Assembly: GCA_003482905.1 (NCBI GenBank)
Contig: DMXM01000005.1
Span: 1 to 43,736 of the forward strand
Length of the DNA stretch: 43,736 nucleotides
Source of the DNA: Elusimicrobiota bacterium
GTDB taxonomy: Bacteria > Elusimicrobiota > Elusimicrobia > Elusimicrobiales > UBA9959
Reading direction: 5' to 3'
Shown: positions 31,225 to 39,848 of the stretch, one piece after another
How the letters are laid out: the number at the start of each line of letters is the position of its first letter
How positions within the stretch are numbered: position 1 is the first letter of the stretch
Translations under genes and position numbers: made by a program
The notes under the pieces: generated by a model
Database searches by the model: none
Told to the model about the DNA's origin: nothing
Seen by the model: only the letters and a program-made list of their open reading frames with translations

Positions 31225-32234
31225 TGAATATCCGCGAAGCCGCTAAAAAGTTCGCCTGGCCGAAGGCGCGCATGAAGGTCTGCGAACTGACCCTGAATTA
31301 CGCCTGCAATGCCCGCTGTGTGTTCTGTTACAGCTCTCCCGACATGGAGGAATGGAAGAGCAAGGACGATATGCGTTATCGCCAGGCGGCGGACTATCTT
31401 ATGTTCTCTTACAGGAACGGCGCCCGCATGGTGCAGTTCATAGGGGGAGAACCGACCATATATCCCGAATTGCCGAAGCTTATCCGCCTGGCCAAAAAAA
31501 TAGGCTACCTCGCCATACAGGTCATATCCAACGGGATAAACCTCGGAGACCGCGCTTACTCCTCCGAGCTGGCCGCCTGCGGCCTGAATACGGCCAGTAT
31601 CTCTATCCACGGGGACAACGCCGCCAGGCACGACGCCATTACGGGCATAAAAGGCTCTTTTGAAAAAGCGGTTCGGGCGTGCGGCAACCTGCAGGACCTG
31701 GGCGTCTATATCAATATTAACACGGCGGTAACGGCTTTGAATTACAGGGAACTGCCGGCGTTCGTCGGCTTCGCGCTGGACAATTTCCGCACCGATTCGG
31801 TGCACCTTATCGCCACGCATTTCGTCGGCGCCGCGAGCCGGTCCCCGGAAAAGCTCATCGTCCGCTATTCGCTGCAGGCCCCGTACCTCAGGGAGGCGAT
31901 AGCCGCTTTCGGGAAGCGCCACATCAGGCCCGCCTTCAGGTTCCTGAGCAACTATGTGCCCTGTCTGCTGCCGGAGCACGCCAACCTGATGAAGGATTGG
32001 GAACTCCCGGAGCGTGACGACGATCTCTTTCTGCCTGAGGAGACGCACATCGGCCGTATGTATGCCATGGTTACCGATAAACTGAGGGCCAAGGCGGAGA
32101 GCTGCCGGAAATGCTCTTACAACCGCGTCTGCGCCGGTTTCGAGCGGGACTACGCCGCCCATTTCGGGCGCGCCGAGTTCAGGCCGGTGAGCCGGCGGCG
32201 TACCGTTTTTGCAGTGAGGCCGGTGCATGACTGA
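31224..32234 (+). CDS. Radical SAM protein with short C-terminal CX2CX5C cluster region (copy A)
   Basis: A 336-residue radical SAM enzyme. Cys28, Cys32 and Cys35 (YACNARCVFCYSS) bind the SAM cluster, and VQFIGGEPTIYPELP provides the GGEP motif. It then shows VISNGINL and ASISIHGDNAARHDAITG, typical of radical SAM peptide and cofactor enzymes. The C-terminus has CRKCSYNRVCAGFERDY...FGRAEFRPV, a compact Cys motif seen also in the copies at 33302 and 35683. Overlaps HxsB-2 by one base and the next gene by 8 nt. It is not clearly HxsC. The substrate is probably a peptide or small molecule of the same locus, by context only. Confidence 0.82.
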   Translation: MNIREAAKKFAWPKARMKVCELTLNYACNARCVFCYSSPDMEEWKSKDDMRYRQAADYLMFSYRNGARMVQFIGGEPTIYPELPKLIRLAKKIGYLAIQVISNGINLGDRAYSSELAACGLNTASISIHGDNAARHDAITGIKGSFEKAVRACGNLQDLGVYININTAVTALNYRELPAFVGFALDNFRTDSVHLIATHFVGAASRSPEKLIVRYSLQAPYLREAIAAFGKRHIRPAFRFLSNYVPCLLPEHANLMKDWELPERDDDLFLPEETHIGRMYAMVTDKLRAKAESCRKCSYNRVCAGFERDYAAHFGRAEFRPVSRRRTVFAVRPVHD

Positions 32235-33312
32235 ATTCAACAAGGAGATCCAGAAGCTGAAGCTGGCGCTTACCTCAGACTGCGTGTTGCGCTGCACTCA
32301 CTGCTTTATAGACAAGAGTGCGGGCCTGACGCTGCGTTTTGAGGACGCCGTGCGCGCCATAGACCTGTTCCTGGGAAGCCCGGGCGACTATAAGAGGCTG
32401 GAACTTTACGGCGGTGAACCTTTCCTCAGGTTCGACCTGCTCAAACGCATAGTTTCCTTTGCCCGGCGCGCCAACAGGAAGGCGCGCAAGCGTCTTTTTA
32501 TCACGGTGGCCACCAGCGGCGTGCCGTTGGACGAGGCCAAGCTGGCCTGGCTGCGCGAGAACAGGGTCGGCCTGGCTGTCAGTTTTTCCGGCGGCCGGGT
32601 TACCCACGACTTCTCCCGCGTTTTTCCCGACGGGCGCGGCACCCACGCGGTCGTCGGCGGAAAGAGCGCGCTCGCCGTCCGGCACCTGCGCGTCGGAAGC
32701 CTGGTGGCGCTGTTCTGCGTACACCCGCGCCGCGCCGGGCGCGTCTACGAGGATTTCAAGGAAGTGCTGGCGGCCGGCTTCTTCGTAGTGGACGTAGAGT
32801 GCGTGCACGGTCACGGCTGGGACCGCGAGAGCGTCCGTCTGTTCAGGGAGGGGTTCGACAAGGTGCTGCGCCTTGTGGACAGGAGCATCCGCGCCGGGCG
32901 CTTCGTCTTCCTGGAGAACTTTATAGAGATGCTCGTCTGCACCTCGCGCGACAAGTTCGGCTGCCCGTTCTACAGGGACTTCGAAATGTATCCCGACGGC
33001 GTTTATTCCCTCTACCCTTTCGGCTTCGTGAACGGCGCGGCGGACGCGGCAAGGGTGCGCATAGGGGGCGGGGTGAAGGGTCTGGACAAGCGTTTTCGCT
33101 CCTGCTCTTATCCGTCGCCCGCCTGCGCCGGCTGCACCCGCGGCTATTATGTGCTGGAGCGCCTACGGGACGGCCACGCGCCGTACGCGTACAGGAACGG
33201 GCGCGCGGAGATTTTCTTCAAGGGCGTACTAGAAAAGGTGGCGGACGACCGGCGTTATAGCGCTTATGTCAGGGAGATCCGCGCGATGAGGGAGTCGGCC
33301 TATGTCTTTTGA
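32227..33312 (+). CDS. Radical SAM protein, divergent member
   Basis: A 361-residue radical SAM enzyme with C19, C23, C26 in LTSDCVLRCTHCFID and the GGEP-equivalent LELYGGEPFLRFD. The barrel ends around residue 190. The C-terminal half contains FGCPFYRDFEMYPDGVYSLYPF and YPSPACAGCTRGYYVLERL, which look like a partial SPASM or twitch region with few Cys. It has no close match among the other radical SAM genes of the window. It overlaps its neighbours by 8 and 11 nt, so it is made with copies A and A'. Function unknown. Confidence 0.8.
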   Translation: MTEFNKEIQKLKLALTSDCVLRCTHCFIDKSAGLTLRFEDAVRAIDLFLGSPGDYKRLELYGGEPFLRFDLLKRIVSFARRANRKARKRLFITVATSGVPLDEAKLAWLRENRVGLAVSFSGGRVTHDFSRVFPDGRGTHAVVGGKSALAVRHLRVGSLVALFCVHPRRAGRVYEDFKEVLAAGFFVVDVECVHGHGWDRESVRLFREGFDKVLRLVDRSIRAGRFVFLENFIEMLVCTSRDKFGCPFYRDFEMYPDGVYSLYPFGFVNGAADAARVRIGGGVKGLDKRFRSCSYPSPACAGCTRGYYVLERLRDGHAPYAYRNGRAEIFFKGVLEKVADDRRYSAYVREIRAMRESAYVF

Positions 33313-34327
33313 GCCGCCCCGGTTGAATAAAAGGATAACCCTGAGTGAGGCTATGGGAAAATGGGGCTGGCCTAACCCCCCGCTGAAGTCCAACTATGAG
33401 ATACTGCTCGGCGACGGCTGCGACGCCGCCTGTCTGTTCTGCTGCGCCTACAGGGAGATAGGCAAGTGGCTGCCGCTGGAGAGCGTTAAGCGCGACATCC
33501 TTAGGGAAAAGGCCCGCGGCACGCAGATGATCACGTTCTCCGGCGGCGAACCAGGGATATACCCCCGGCTTGCCGAGGCCGCAGCTTTCGCGCGGAATTC
33601 CGGCTTCAGGCTCATACAGATGGTTTCTAACGGCTTAAAACTGTCCGATCCGGAGTTCGCCGGCAGGATGGCCGGCGCGGGCCTGAACCTGGCCAAAATA
33701 TCGATCCACGGCGTCAATGCGGCCACTCACGATTACCTGACCGGCAGGAAGGGCGCCTTCGAGAAAGCGCTGACGGCGGTGAACAATCTCAACAGGCTGG
33801 GGATATATACCTCCACCAACATGGCTTTGACGCGCGTGAATTACAGGCAGCTCCCGCTTTATGTTAAGTTCTTCCACGAAGAGATGGCGCTCAGTGGTTT
33901 CTGTTTCTACTTTAGTTTTTATACCGGCAGGATGGCGGCCGACCAGGACCTGCAGGTGCCGTACTCGGAAGTGCTGCCTTATGTGCGTCACACGCTGGAA
34001 TATATGCGTCTGCGGCGCATAGGCATAGACTGGAAGGTGCTGGGGAACTTCCTGCCCTGCCTGATGCCGGAATACGCGAACCTTATGATGGACTGGGGTG
34101 CGGCCTCCGTTGCCGACACTAAGGCCAGTGTCAGGAAGAAGGGCGGCAGTTTCACCTCCATGGAGTTCATGGAGAAGAGGAAGATCAAGCCGGCTTCCTG
34201 CCGCGGCTGCGTTTATTATTCAGCGTGCTACGGGGTAGACGCCCGCTACTGCGAGAGGTTCGGCACGGCGGAGTTCCGTCCGGTAAAGGAAAAACCGCGC
34301 GCGTTCCCGTTGCGGCCGGTCTACTGA
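33302..34327 (+). CDS. Radical SAM protein with short C-terminal CX2CX5C cluster region (copy A')
   Basis: A 341-residue paralog of the gene at 31224: both start with an Ala/Lys-rich segment ending in a GWP or FAWP string, carry the SAM cluster Cys (here C40, C44, C47 in GDGCDAACLFCCAY), share ISIHG-NAATHDYLTGRKG-type sequence, PC-LMPEYANLM-DW, and end CRGCVYYSACYGV...ERFGTAEFRPV. The pair therefore arose by duplication, with the gene at 32227 placed between the copies. The extra Cys after the cluster (FCCAY) is distinctive. It starts inside the end of the previous gene (11-nt overlap). Confidence 0.82.
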   Translation: MSFEPPRLNKRITLSEAMGKWGWPNPPLKSNYEILLGDGCDAACLFCCAYREIGKWLPLESVKRDILREKARGTQMITFSGGEPGIYPRLAEAAAFARNSGFRLIQMVSNGLKLSDPEFAGRMAGAGLNLAKISIHGVNAATHDYLTGRKGAFEKALTAVNNLNRLGIYTSTNMALTRVNYRQLPLYVKFFHEEMALSGFCFYFSFYTGRMAADQDLQVPYSEVLPYVRHTLEYMRLRRIGIDWKVLGNFLPCLMPEYANLMMDWGAASVADTKASVRKKGGSFTSMEFMEKRKIKPASCRGCVYYSACYGVDARYCERFGTAEFRPVKEKPRAFPLRPVY

Positions 34328-34330
34328 ACG

Positions 34331-35644
34331 ATGAACGAAGAGAAGGTCAGGAAGATTATCTCTGCGATGCACAGTACGAGGTTCCTCTGCCTCCCGCCGC
34401 ATTACCCGTCGCTGGTGTCCTGGAGCGAGGCCCCGGCCGCCGCAGGCCGATTGCTGAAAGGCGCCGACCCCGCCCTGCCGCTCGGATTGTACGTCAATGT
34501 GCCTTTCTGCGCCAGCAAATGCTCTTTTTGCTACCTGGACGTCAACGTTCTCCCGCCGGAGAGGCGGGAAGCGGAGGCTGCTGAATTTGCGGAAGGAATA
34601 TACCTGGAGGCCGGTCTGGTCTCCGGGTATTTCAGGGGACATTCCGTTTCCTCGCTTTATCTTGCCGGAGGGACCGTAAATCTCCTCCCCGGCGGAGTGA
34701 TAGCGGGTATTATTTCGGCGCTGAAAGGCGCGTTCAGATTCGCGGACGGCGCGCAGATCTCGATGGAGGCCAACCCCGACTTCTTCGACGAGAAGAAGAT
34801 AGATCTGCTGGCGGGGTCGGGCGTCGGCATGGTGACCATCGGGGTGCAGACGCTGGACCAGACCGTTCTGAACGGAACGAACAGGGCGCAGCGCGCCTGC
34901 AACGTGCCGCGCATATTCCGCCTTCTCAGGCGGCGGGGCATGAAGGTCGGCATAGACCTTATCTGTGTGCTGCCAAACCAATCCGTGAAGGGTTTTCTTG
35001 GGGACGTGAAAGCTGTGGCGGACCTTGCCCCCTCGCAGATCCACCTCAACCGCTACAAGCCGGTGAGGGGACGGCTGCCGGAACGGGAAAGGCTGAGCAA
35101 TATAGAGGCGCAGAACAGGGGGTTCGAGATCCTGACGCGGCGGGGTTATACCCGGATAGACGAGGACTCTGCCGTGCTGGACCGGCGCGTTTTCAACGCG
35201 CAGGGAGATCCGGAGTTCCAGATGTTCTCCAACGTGGTCGGCCTGGGCCCGGGCGCTATGAGCCGGATCTTCAAAAGGTCCAGGTACCAGAACTATCCGG
35301 GCCGTGACGCCTGGCTTGGCGCGCTGCGCCGCGGCGGCTTGCCGGTCATGCGCTGGATTAGCCTGGGTCCGGGAGACGAAATGACCCATTACGCGATGAT
35401 CTCGCTTTTGGACCTGAAGCCGCTGTCCCCGTCCGACTTAGCTGACAGGTTCGGTAGGGCGGGCCTTGGCGTGCTGCTGAAAGCCCTGGACCGGCTTGCG
35501 GCAAGCGGGGCGGTAGTGAAAAAAAACGGGGAGTATTCGGCCACTCAGGACGCCTCCGGCTTCTGCGCCTGTCCCTATGAGATAGCCCGGGGGCTGTACG
35601 CGGAGAAATACCTGCGGTCGGCTATCAGGAGATACGGATTGTAA
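34331..35644 (+). CDS. HemN/HemW/HutW-like radical SAM protein
   Basis: A 437-residue protein of the coproporphyrinogen dehydrogenase-like radical SAM group. The signature YVNVPFCASKCSFCYLDVN holds C60, C64 and C67. It continues with YLAGGTVNLLPGGV (in place of GGGTPTYL), ISMEANPDFFDEKKIDLLAG and VTIGVQTLDQTVLNGTNRAQ, then a C-terminal HemN-like domain with a short Cys pair in SGFCACPYEI. Members include heme chaperones, heme-degrading HutW/ChuW and radical methyltransferases. It is the last gene of the operon running from 29842, 3 nt after copy A'. A role as methyltransferase on the peptide is a possibility but not shown. Confidence 0.85.
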   Translation: MNEEKVRKIISAMHSTRFLCLPPHYPSLVSWSEAPAAAGRLLKGADPALPLGLYVNVPFCASKCSFCYLDVNVLPPERREAEAAEFAEGIYLEAGLVSGYFRGHSVSSLYLAGGTVNLLPGGVIAGIISALKGAFRFADGAQISMEANPDFFDEKKIDLLAGSGVGMVTIGVQTLDQTVLNGTNRAQRACNVPRIFRLLRRRGMKVGIDLICVLPNQSVKGFLGDVKAVADLAPSQIHLNRYKPVRGRLPERERLSNIEAQNRGFEILTRRGYTRIDEDSAVLDRRVFNAQGDPEFQMFSNVVGLGPGAMSRIFKRSRYQNYPGRDAWLGALRRGGLPVMRWISLGPGDEMTHYAMISLLDLKPLSPSDLADRFGRAGLGVLLKALDRLAASGAVVKKNGEYSATQDASGFCACPYEIARGLYAEKYLRSAIRRYGL

Positions 35645-35682
35645 AAGCGGCGCGGCGCCCCCCGTCCACCCTTCCTTTTGTG

Positions 35683-36636
35683 TCAGTGGTACGGAACTCC
35701 GCGTCGGCCGCTGCGGCGACTTCGCGGTACGGGTGAGAATTCCTCCAGGCCAAAAATCTTCGCGTATTCCGGGTCTATCCCGGGGCAATCGGAATAATAC
35801 CTGCAATCCGCGCAGGAGCTTTTGAATATATAGCCTTTATGGGAACTGGAAATATTGAGCAATTCCCCGCTCTGTATGACCATCCTAGCGCCCCCGTAAT
35901 CGGTGCCCGATATTATCGTGCGGCAATTTTCCGGGACCACGCAATAGGGTGCGTGCTCGATATTGTGTATTCTTATCTTTTCTTTGGCGGCCAGGGCCGG
36001 GAGTCCGGCCAGCGTTTTTGTCAGTTCCGACACCCTGAACATCAGTTTTTTTGCGGCGGGCCCGTTCTCTATCAGTCTTCCCTGGTATTTCAGGAAGAAT
36101 ATCATGTAATGCTTTATTCCCTTTGACGAATAGAACCTCAGTATTTCCTTCAGTTTCCCCTTGTTCAAAGCGTTCAGGACTAATATCAGGGTGACGTTTA
36201 TGCCGAATTCCCCGAGATTTTCCACCGCCCTCATCACTTTGCGGAAAGAGCCGGGCACCCCGGTCACGGCTTCATGCAGTCCCGGGGTGTGTCCATGTAC
36301 GCTGAGGCAGGTGTCGGTAAGCCCCGCTTTTTTTATGCGCGCCGTGAAATCCGGGTCCGAGTATTTCAGACCGTTGCTGTAGGTCATCAGCCGCCTGTAG
36401 CCCATTATTTTCGCCAGGGAGACTATTTTGATTATCTCCGGGTGGATGGTGGGCTCTCCCCCTAAAAAAGACAGCCAGTCGAACCCCTGCTTCCTCATCT
36501 TGAGCATGTCGGCGCATATCCTGGAAAAGCCCGGGCCTTCGTTGGATTTCCTGAAATGCTTGCCGTTGAAGCAGTGTAGACATTTCTGATTGCAGAGGGA
36601 ATTGAGGTAAATCTCGAATCTCTTGTATCTTTTCAT
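35683..36636 (-). CDS. Radical SAM protein, minus strand, copy A-related
   Basis: A 317-residue radical SAM protein with C15, C19, C22 in LNSLCNQKCLHCFNG, FLGGEPTIHPEIIKI, a LSVHGHTPGLHEAVTGVPG stretch and the C-terminal CADCRYYSDCPGIDPEYAKI...EEFSPV. It shares the C-terminal Cys motif and its spacing with the copies at 31224 and 33302, and is more AT-rich, like the U32 pair at 22265. It lies convergent to the HemN-like gene (38 nt between stops) and divergent to the next operon, so it is transcribed separately. Function unknown. Confidence 0.83.
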   Translation of the reverse strand: MKRYKRFEIYLNSLCNQKCLHCFNGKHFRKSNEGPGFSRICADMLKMRKQGFDWLSFLGGEPTIHPEIIKIVSLAKIMGYRRLMTYSNGLKYSDPDFTARIKKAGLTDTCLSVHGHTPGLHEAVTGVPGSFRKVMRAVENLGEFGINVTLILVLNALNKGKLKEILRFYSSKGIKHYMIFFLKYQGRLIENGPAAKKLMFRVSELTKTLAGLPALAAKEKIRIHNIEHAPYCVVPENCRTIISGTDYGGARMVIQSGELLNISSSHKGYIFKSSCADCRYYSDCPGIDPEYAKIFGLEEFSPVPRSRRSGRRGVPYH

Positions 36637-36688
36637 GCTTTCAAATGCGGCGTACGGCCGGCGCTATTCCCTGCCCTATAAACCCGCT

Positions 36689-36699
36689 TATGTTATAAT
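36689..36699 (+). promoter_or_regulatory. Extended -10 promoter of the second accessory operon
   Basis: TATGTTATAAT contains a perfect TATAAT at 36694-36699 with TG upstream. It lies about 33 nt before the ATP-pyrophosphatase gene, the first of nine closely spaced plus-strand genes. The -35 side is weak. Confidence 0.55.
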
Positions 36700-36731
36700 A
36701 CTTTATATATGATACAGGGCGCTCCAGGCTT

Positions 36732-37400
36732 ATGAAGGCGGTAGTCTTATACAGCGGCGGCAAGGACGGCCATATGACCCTGTTGCGCGCCCTGGATGAG
36801 GGCGCGGAGATCGCGGCCCTGCTTTATCTGGACGGCGGCAGAAACCATCCCAAATTGTTCCATGACAGCCGGAAGGCCGCTCTTTTAAAAGAATTGGCCA
36901 GAAAGGAAGGGTACAGGTTCCTTTCCATGAAAGTCTCCGGGGGCCTCAAGAGCGACGCTTTTCTTGAACGTATGCGCGACTTCATCAAAGATAAAGCGCC
37001 CGGCGCGGGGGCGGTCTACATGGGGGTCACAGATGAACTCCCGGAAGAGAACGCCATGCACCGGAGCATGGCCGGGATCTTCAGGCAGTGTGGGCTCAAG
37101 TGCCGGTTCCCTTTATTGAATTCATCCTTCGGGGAGGTGCTTTCGGAAGTCCTGGAAAAAAAGATTCAGACGCTGATAACCGGAGTGATCGGAACGGAGT
37201 CCTGCGGTTACCTGGGCAAGACGGTTGACAAAAGATTTGTCAGGCACGCGGTTGGGCTCCTGCGGGACAGCAACTGGTTCCAGACCCTGGTCATCGGGAG
37301 CCCGGCCTTCCGGTACGGGATCAGGATCAAAAAAACCAGGCGGATCGATACGGCGGAAGAGGGCAGTTACCTGGAGATACTCGACTGGGAGGTCGGTTGA
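36732..37400 (+). CDS. Dph6/MJ0570-like PP-loop ATP pyrophosphatase
   Basis: A 222-residue adenine nucleotide alpha-hydrolase. The PP-loop is YSGGKDGHMTLLRAL near the N-terminus. The C-terminal part follows the diphthine-ammonia ligase-like (Dph6, MJ0570) pattern: TLITGVIGTESCGYLGKTVD, a Leu/Arg-rich helix, then QTLVIGSPAFRYGIRIKKTRR (family ETLV...G.. .F...I). Dph6 joins ammonia to an adenylated carboxylate; bacteria have no diphthamide, so bacterial copies must have another acceptor. Here a carboxylate on a peptide or cofactor could be amidated. It starts the operon containing the A24 peptidase and U32 pairs, and shares TTGA with the next gene. Confidence 0.82.
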   Translation: MKAVVLYSGGKDGHMTLLRALDEGAEIAALLYLDGGRNHPKLFHDSRKAALLKELARKEGYRFLSMKVSGGLKSDAFLERMRDFIKDKAPGAGAVYMGVTDELPEENAMHRSMAGIFRQCGLKCRFPLLNSSFGEVLSEVLEKKIQTLITGVIGTESCGYLGKTVDKRFVRHAVGLLRDSNWFQTLVIGSPAFRYGIRIKKTRRIDTAEEGSYLEILDWEVG

Positions 37401-37717
37401 AAGCCGCCGGGGCGCCGACGCAGGGCGACGCCCCTCTGCGGGCGCTGCTCGCGGAAGTGGACAAGTTGATGCTCCCGGAGATGCCGCCCAACTATCCGCC
37501 GATGATGCTTTACGACCGGGGGGTGAATTCCTCCAGGACCGCGGGGATGCTCGAGGCCTGGCGCAGCCCGCTGCTCGACTATCCTGCTGTTCCGGTGGTT
37601 TACGGCCGCGTCCATTTCTGCGATCAGATAAGTGTTTTTTATATGAAAAAGCCCGTCTCGGCACGCGAAGCGGAGGTCCCCCCCTGCCGGCCCGGTAAAA
37701 AAAATGTCCCTAGCTAA
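37397..37717 (+). CDS. Small hypothetical protein
   Basis: A 106-residue open frame that I do not recognise. It starts at TTG 37397 within the stop of the previous gene (TTGA) and ends 14 nt inside the next. The centre is rich in Pro and Tyr (LMLPEMPPNYPPMMLYDRG), followed by VVYGRVHFCDQISVFYMKK. There is no membrane segment. A later ATG in the LMLPEM segment is an alternative start. Coupling to both neighbours supports it being real. Confidence 0.5.
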   Translation: MKAAGAPTQGDAPLRALLAEVDKLMLPEMPPNYPPMMLYDRGVNSSRTAGMLEAWRSPLLDYPAVPVVYGRVHFCDQISVFYMKKPVSAREAEVPPCRPGKKNVPS

Positions 37718-38915
37718 TATCGCCGCCGACCGGCTGCTTCTATACCGTATTTTCCTGGCCGGTTTTTTTGTCTGGTGGGGCTGGACAATAGCGGCTGGAG
37801 ACCTCCGGTCTAAAAAGATCCCCAACCGCATGGTGCTGACGGGGCTCGCTGTAGCGGCGGCCGCGCTGCTGCTCTACCTGCTGGAGACCCTGCTCGGCCG
37901 CGCCGGTTATTCCGCCGATTACCTGCGCTGGAATTTCTATGGCTACTACCTTTTCAACCTGGCGGTTTCCTGGGGGGTGGGGATCTTTCTGTGGTACGGA
38001 GAGGTCTGGCCCGCCGGCGACGCCAAATTCTTCATGGCCAGCCTGGCCCTGCTGCCGCTGCTGAATTTCCAGATAAGGGGATTTCCGCGTACGCTGTGGT
38101 TTTCCGTCCTGATCAACTCCTTCGTGTTGGGCGCGGTTTATTATGTCTTAAGGTTCCTGCTCATGAGTTACCGCGGCTACAAGAGCAAGAACCAGGACCT
38201 GCAGCGCAAATGGGCCGGCATCCGGGCCGAACTGGCCGCGAAGGCGGGGGATTTGCGCGGCGGGGGGATCGGGAAGAGCGGGTTCTACGCCGCTTCTCTT
38301 TTCTTTGTTTTTCTTCTGCACCAGGTCGCGTCGGCCGCTCTAAGGGGCGAGCTGCAGCGCCTGGTCCCCGATCTCGGTTTGCTGTTCTTCCTGCTGTTCA
38401 TCGGCTGGGATAAGTTTTCCAGGCTGCTTTCCGGGCCTAAGTTCCGCTGGGCGCTGTGGCTGGCCAGCCTGGGCTATTTAACCTACGGCATGATAAATTT
38501 CAGGGACCGGCTGCTGCTGGACATGAAGTATTCCGGGCTGAGCGTCCTTAAGTTCAGCGTTATACTGGGGGCCGGGCGGTTCCTGCTGGTCTATCTGATG
38601 GAAAAGTTCAGCACGGTGGAGGTCCCGGCGGCCGAAGTGGCCCCGGGCATGATCCTGTCACGGCGCTATACGGATATCATCCAGCGCGACGAGTTCTTCA
38701 GTGGCAGCTTCGCCGATTCTTTCCGCGACGGAATAAGCCAGGAAGAGGCGGACCTGCTGAGGGAATGGGGGAGCCGGATACCGAAAGAGAACCCTAAGAT
38801 AGAAGTGATGGCCGGTACGCCTTTCGCCGTCTGGATCTTCGCCGGCGCCCTCTTTCAGGTGGTCTTCAACGGCAACTTCTTCACCTGGCTCAGGAGGCTG
38901 GCGGGGCTTGGCTGA
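37704..38915 (+). CDS. A24-type (prepilin/preflagellin) aspartyl leader peptidase with long C-terminal region
   Basis: A 403-residue integral membrane protein. The two catalytic aspartates of A24 peptidases are visible: D33 in AAGDLRSKKIPN and D106 in PAGDAKFF (GxGD-like, here AGDAK). These enzymes cleave short leader peptides at the cytoplasmic membrane face. Roughly ten hydrophobic segments extend past the normal domain, and a final segment VPAAEVAPGMILSRRY recalls the C-terminal domain of archaeal FlaK/PibD-type peptidases. No pilin or pilus assembly genes are in the window, so the substrate could be the secreted protein at 25367, the peptide precursor or something outside. It sits in the radical SAM/U32 operon. 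Confidence 0.8.
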   Translation: MSLANIAADRLLLYRIFLAGFFVWWGWTIAAGDLRSKKIPNRMVLTGLAVAAAALLLYLLETLLGRAGYSADYLRWNFYGYYLFNLAVSWGVGIFLWYGEVWPAGDAKFFMASLALLPLLNFQIRGFPRTLWFSVLINSFVLGAVYYVLRFLLMSYRGYKSKNQDLQRKWAGIRAELAAKAGDLRGGGIGKSGFYAASLFFVFLLHQVASAALRGELQRLVPDLGLLFFLLFIGWDKFSRLLSGPKFRWALWLASLGYLTYGMINFRDRLLLDMKYSGLSVLKFSVILGAGRFLLVYLMEKFSTVEVPAAEVAPGMILSRRYTDIIQRDEFFSGSFADSFRDGISQEEADLLREWGSRIPKENPKIEVMAGTPFAVWIFAGALFQVVFNGNFFTWLRRLAGLG

Positions 38916-38924
38916 CCCTGAGTT

Positions 38925-39848
38925 ATGAGGAAAGTCCCAGTCCCAGGCAAATGGATAAGCAGGCAGGAATGCCTGGCTGACGCCTCTTACACGTGTAACC
39001 TGTTCTGCAGGTACTGTCATAACCCCCCCTCGGGAGCGAGAACGGAGATCGGCACCGTCATCGAGAGGGTCAGGCGCTCGGGGGTGAAATCGGTCAGTCT
39101 TGAAGGCTGCGGCGAGCCCACTACCAACCCGGAGCTGCCGGGGCTGATCGGCGGCCTGAGGCGGGCAGGCGTCAGGGATATAATGCTGTCCACCAACGCC
39201 GTCGCGCTGTCCGACGGAAAGCTTTGCGCCAGAATAGCGCGCGGCGTTGATTTCTTCACCGTAAATTTTCCGTCCCACGTAGAAGCGGTCTATAACGGGG
39301 CCACCAGGAGCGTCAAGTACGTCCAGGCCGTAAAGGGCCTGCGGAACCTTTCCAGGCTGGGGTTAGAGGAGAAGGTTCGTTTCTTCCACATAATATTCAG
39401 GGATAACTACAGGCTGCTGCCGGACTTCGTGGCGTGGGTGACGGCCTCGCATCCGAAGTGCTCGCTGGTGAATTTAACTTTCGTCAGGAACAAGGGCCGC
39501 GTTAACGACGACAAAGGCATACTGCCGCGCTATTCGGAGGCAGGGCCTTTCATAAAGATCGCGCTGGCCAGGGCCAAGCTGGCCGGCCTGAGGGCCGTAG
39601 TCCAGAACATGCCGCTCTGCGCTCTGAAGAATTTCGAAGGCTTCTCTTTTGAATACCAGCGCTGGCGCCGGGGCGACGAGCCGCTCGAGGGCGGGTTGGA
39701 CAGGCCGGCGCCCGCCGCGGCCTGCCGCAAATGTTCGCTGGCTCCCGCCTGCTGCGGCGCGCGGCCGGACTATGTCAGGGTGTACGGCGCCGGTGAGCTT
39801 AAGGCCTCAAAAACCGGGCCAGCTACGATAAAGCCGGAGAAGTTCTGA
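38925..39848 (+). CDS. Radical SAM protein coupled to a U32 pair
   Basis: A 307-residue radical SAM enzyme. C24, C28 and C31 (SYTCNLFCRYCHNP) form the SAM cluster motif and VSLEGCGEPTTNPEL supplies the GEP motif. The C-terminus has MPLCALKNFEGFS and CRKCSLAPACCGARPDYVRV...AGELKAS, a compact Cys region. Its stop overlaps the start of the UbiU-like gene (TGATG), a tight coupling that suggests a shared substrate or complex. The C-terminal domain is related to the free-standing protein at 41558. Product unknown. Confidence 0.82.
   Translation: MRKVPVPGKWISRQECLADASYTCNLFCRYCHNPPSGARTEIGTVIERVRRSGVKSVSLEGCGEPTTNPELPGLIGGLRRAGVRDIMLSTNAVALSDGKLCARIARGVDFFTVNFPSHVEAVYNGATRSVKYVQAVKGLRNLSRLGLEEKVRFFHIIFRDNYRLLPDFVAWVTASHPKCSLVNLTFVRNKGRVNDDKGILPRYSEAGPFIKIALARAKLAGLRAVVQNMPLCALKNFEGFSFEYQRWRRGDEPLEGGLDRPAPAAACRKCSLAPACCGARPDYVRVYGAGELKASKTGPATIKPEKF

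Noticed and set aside
31224..32234. Calling this gene HxsC
   Set aside because: It is a radical SAM gene in the right place, but I see no specific HxsC signature and it has two paralogs here; a profile search would decide.
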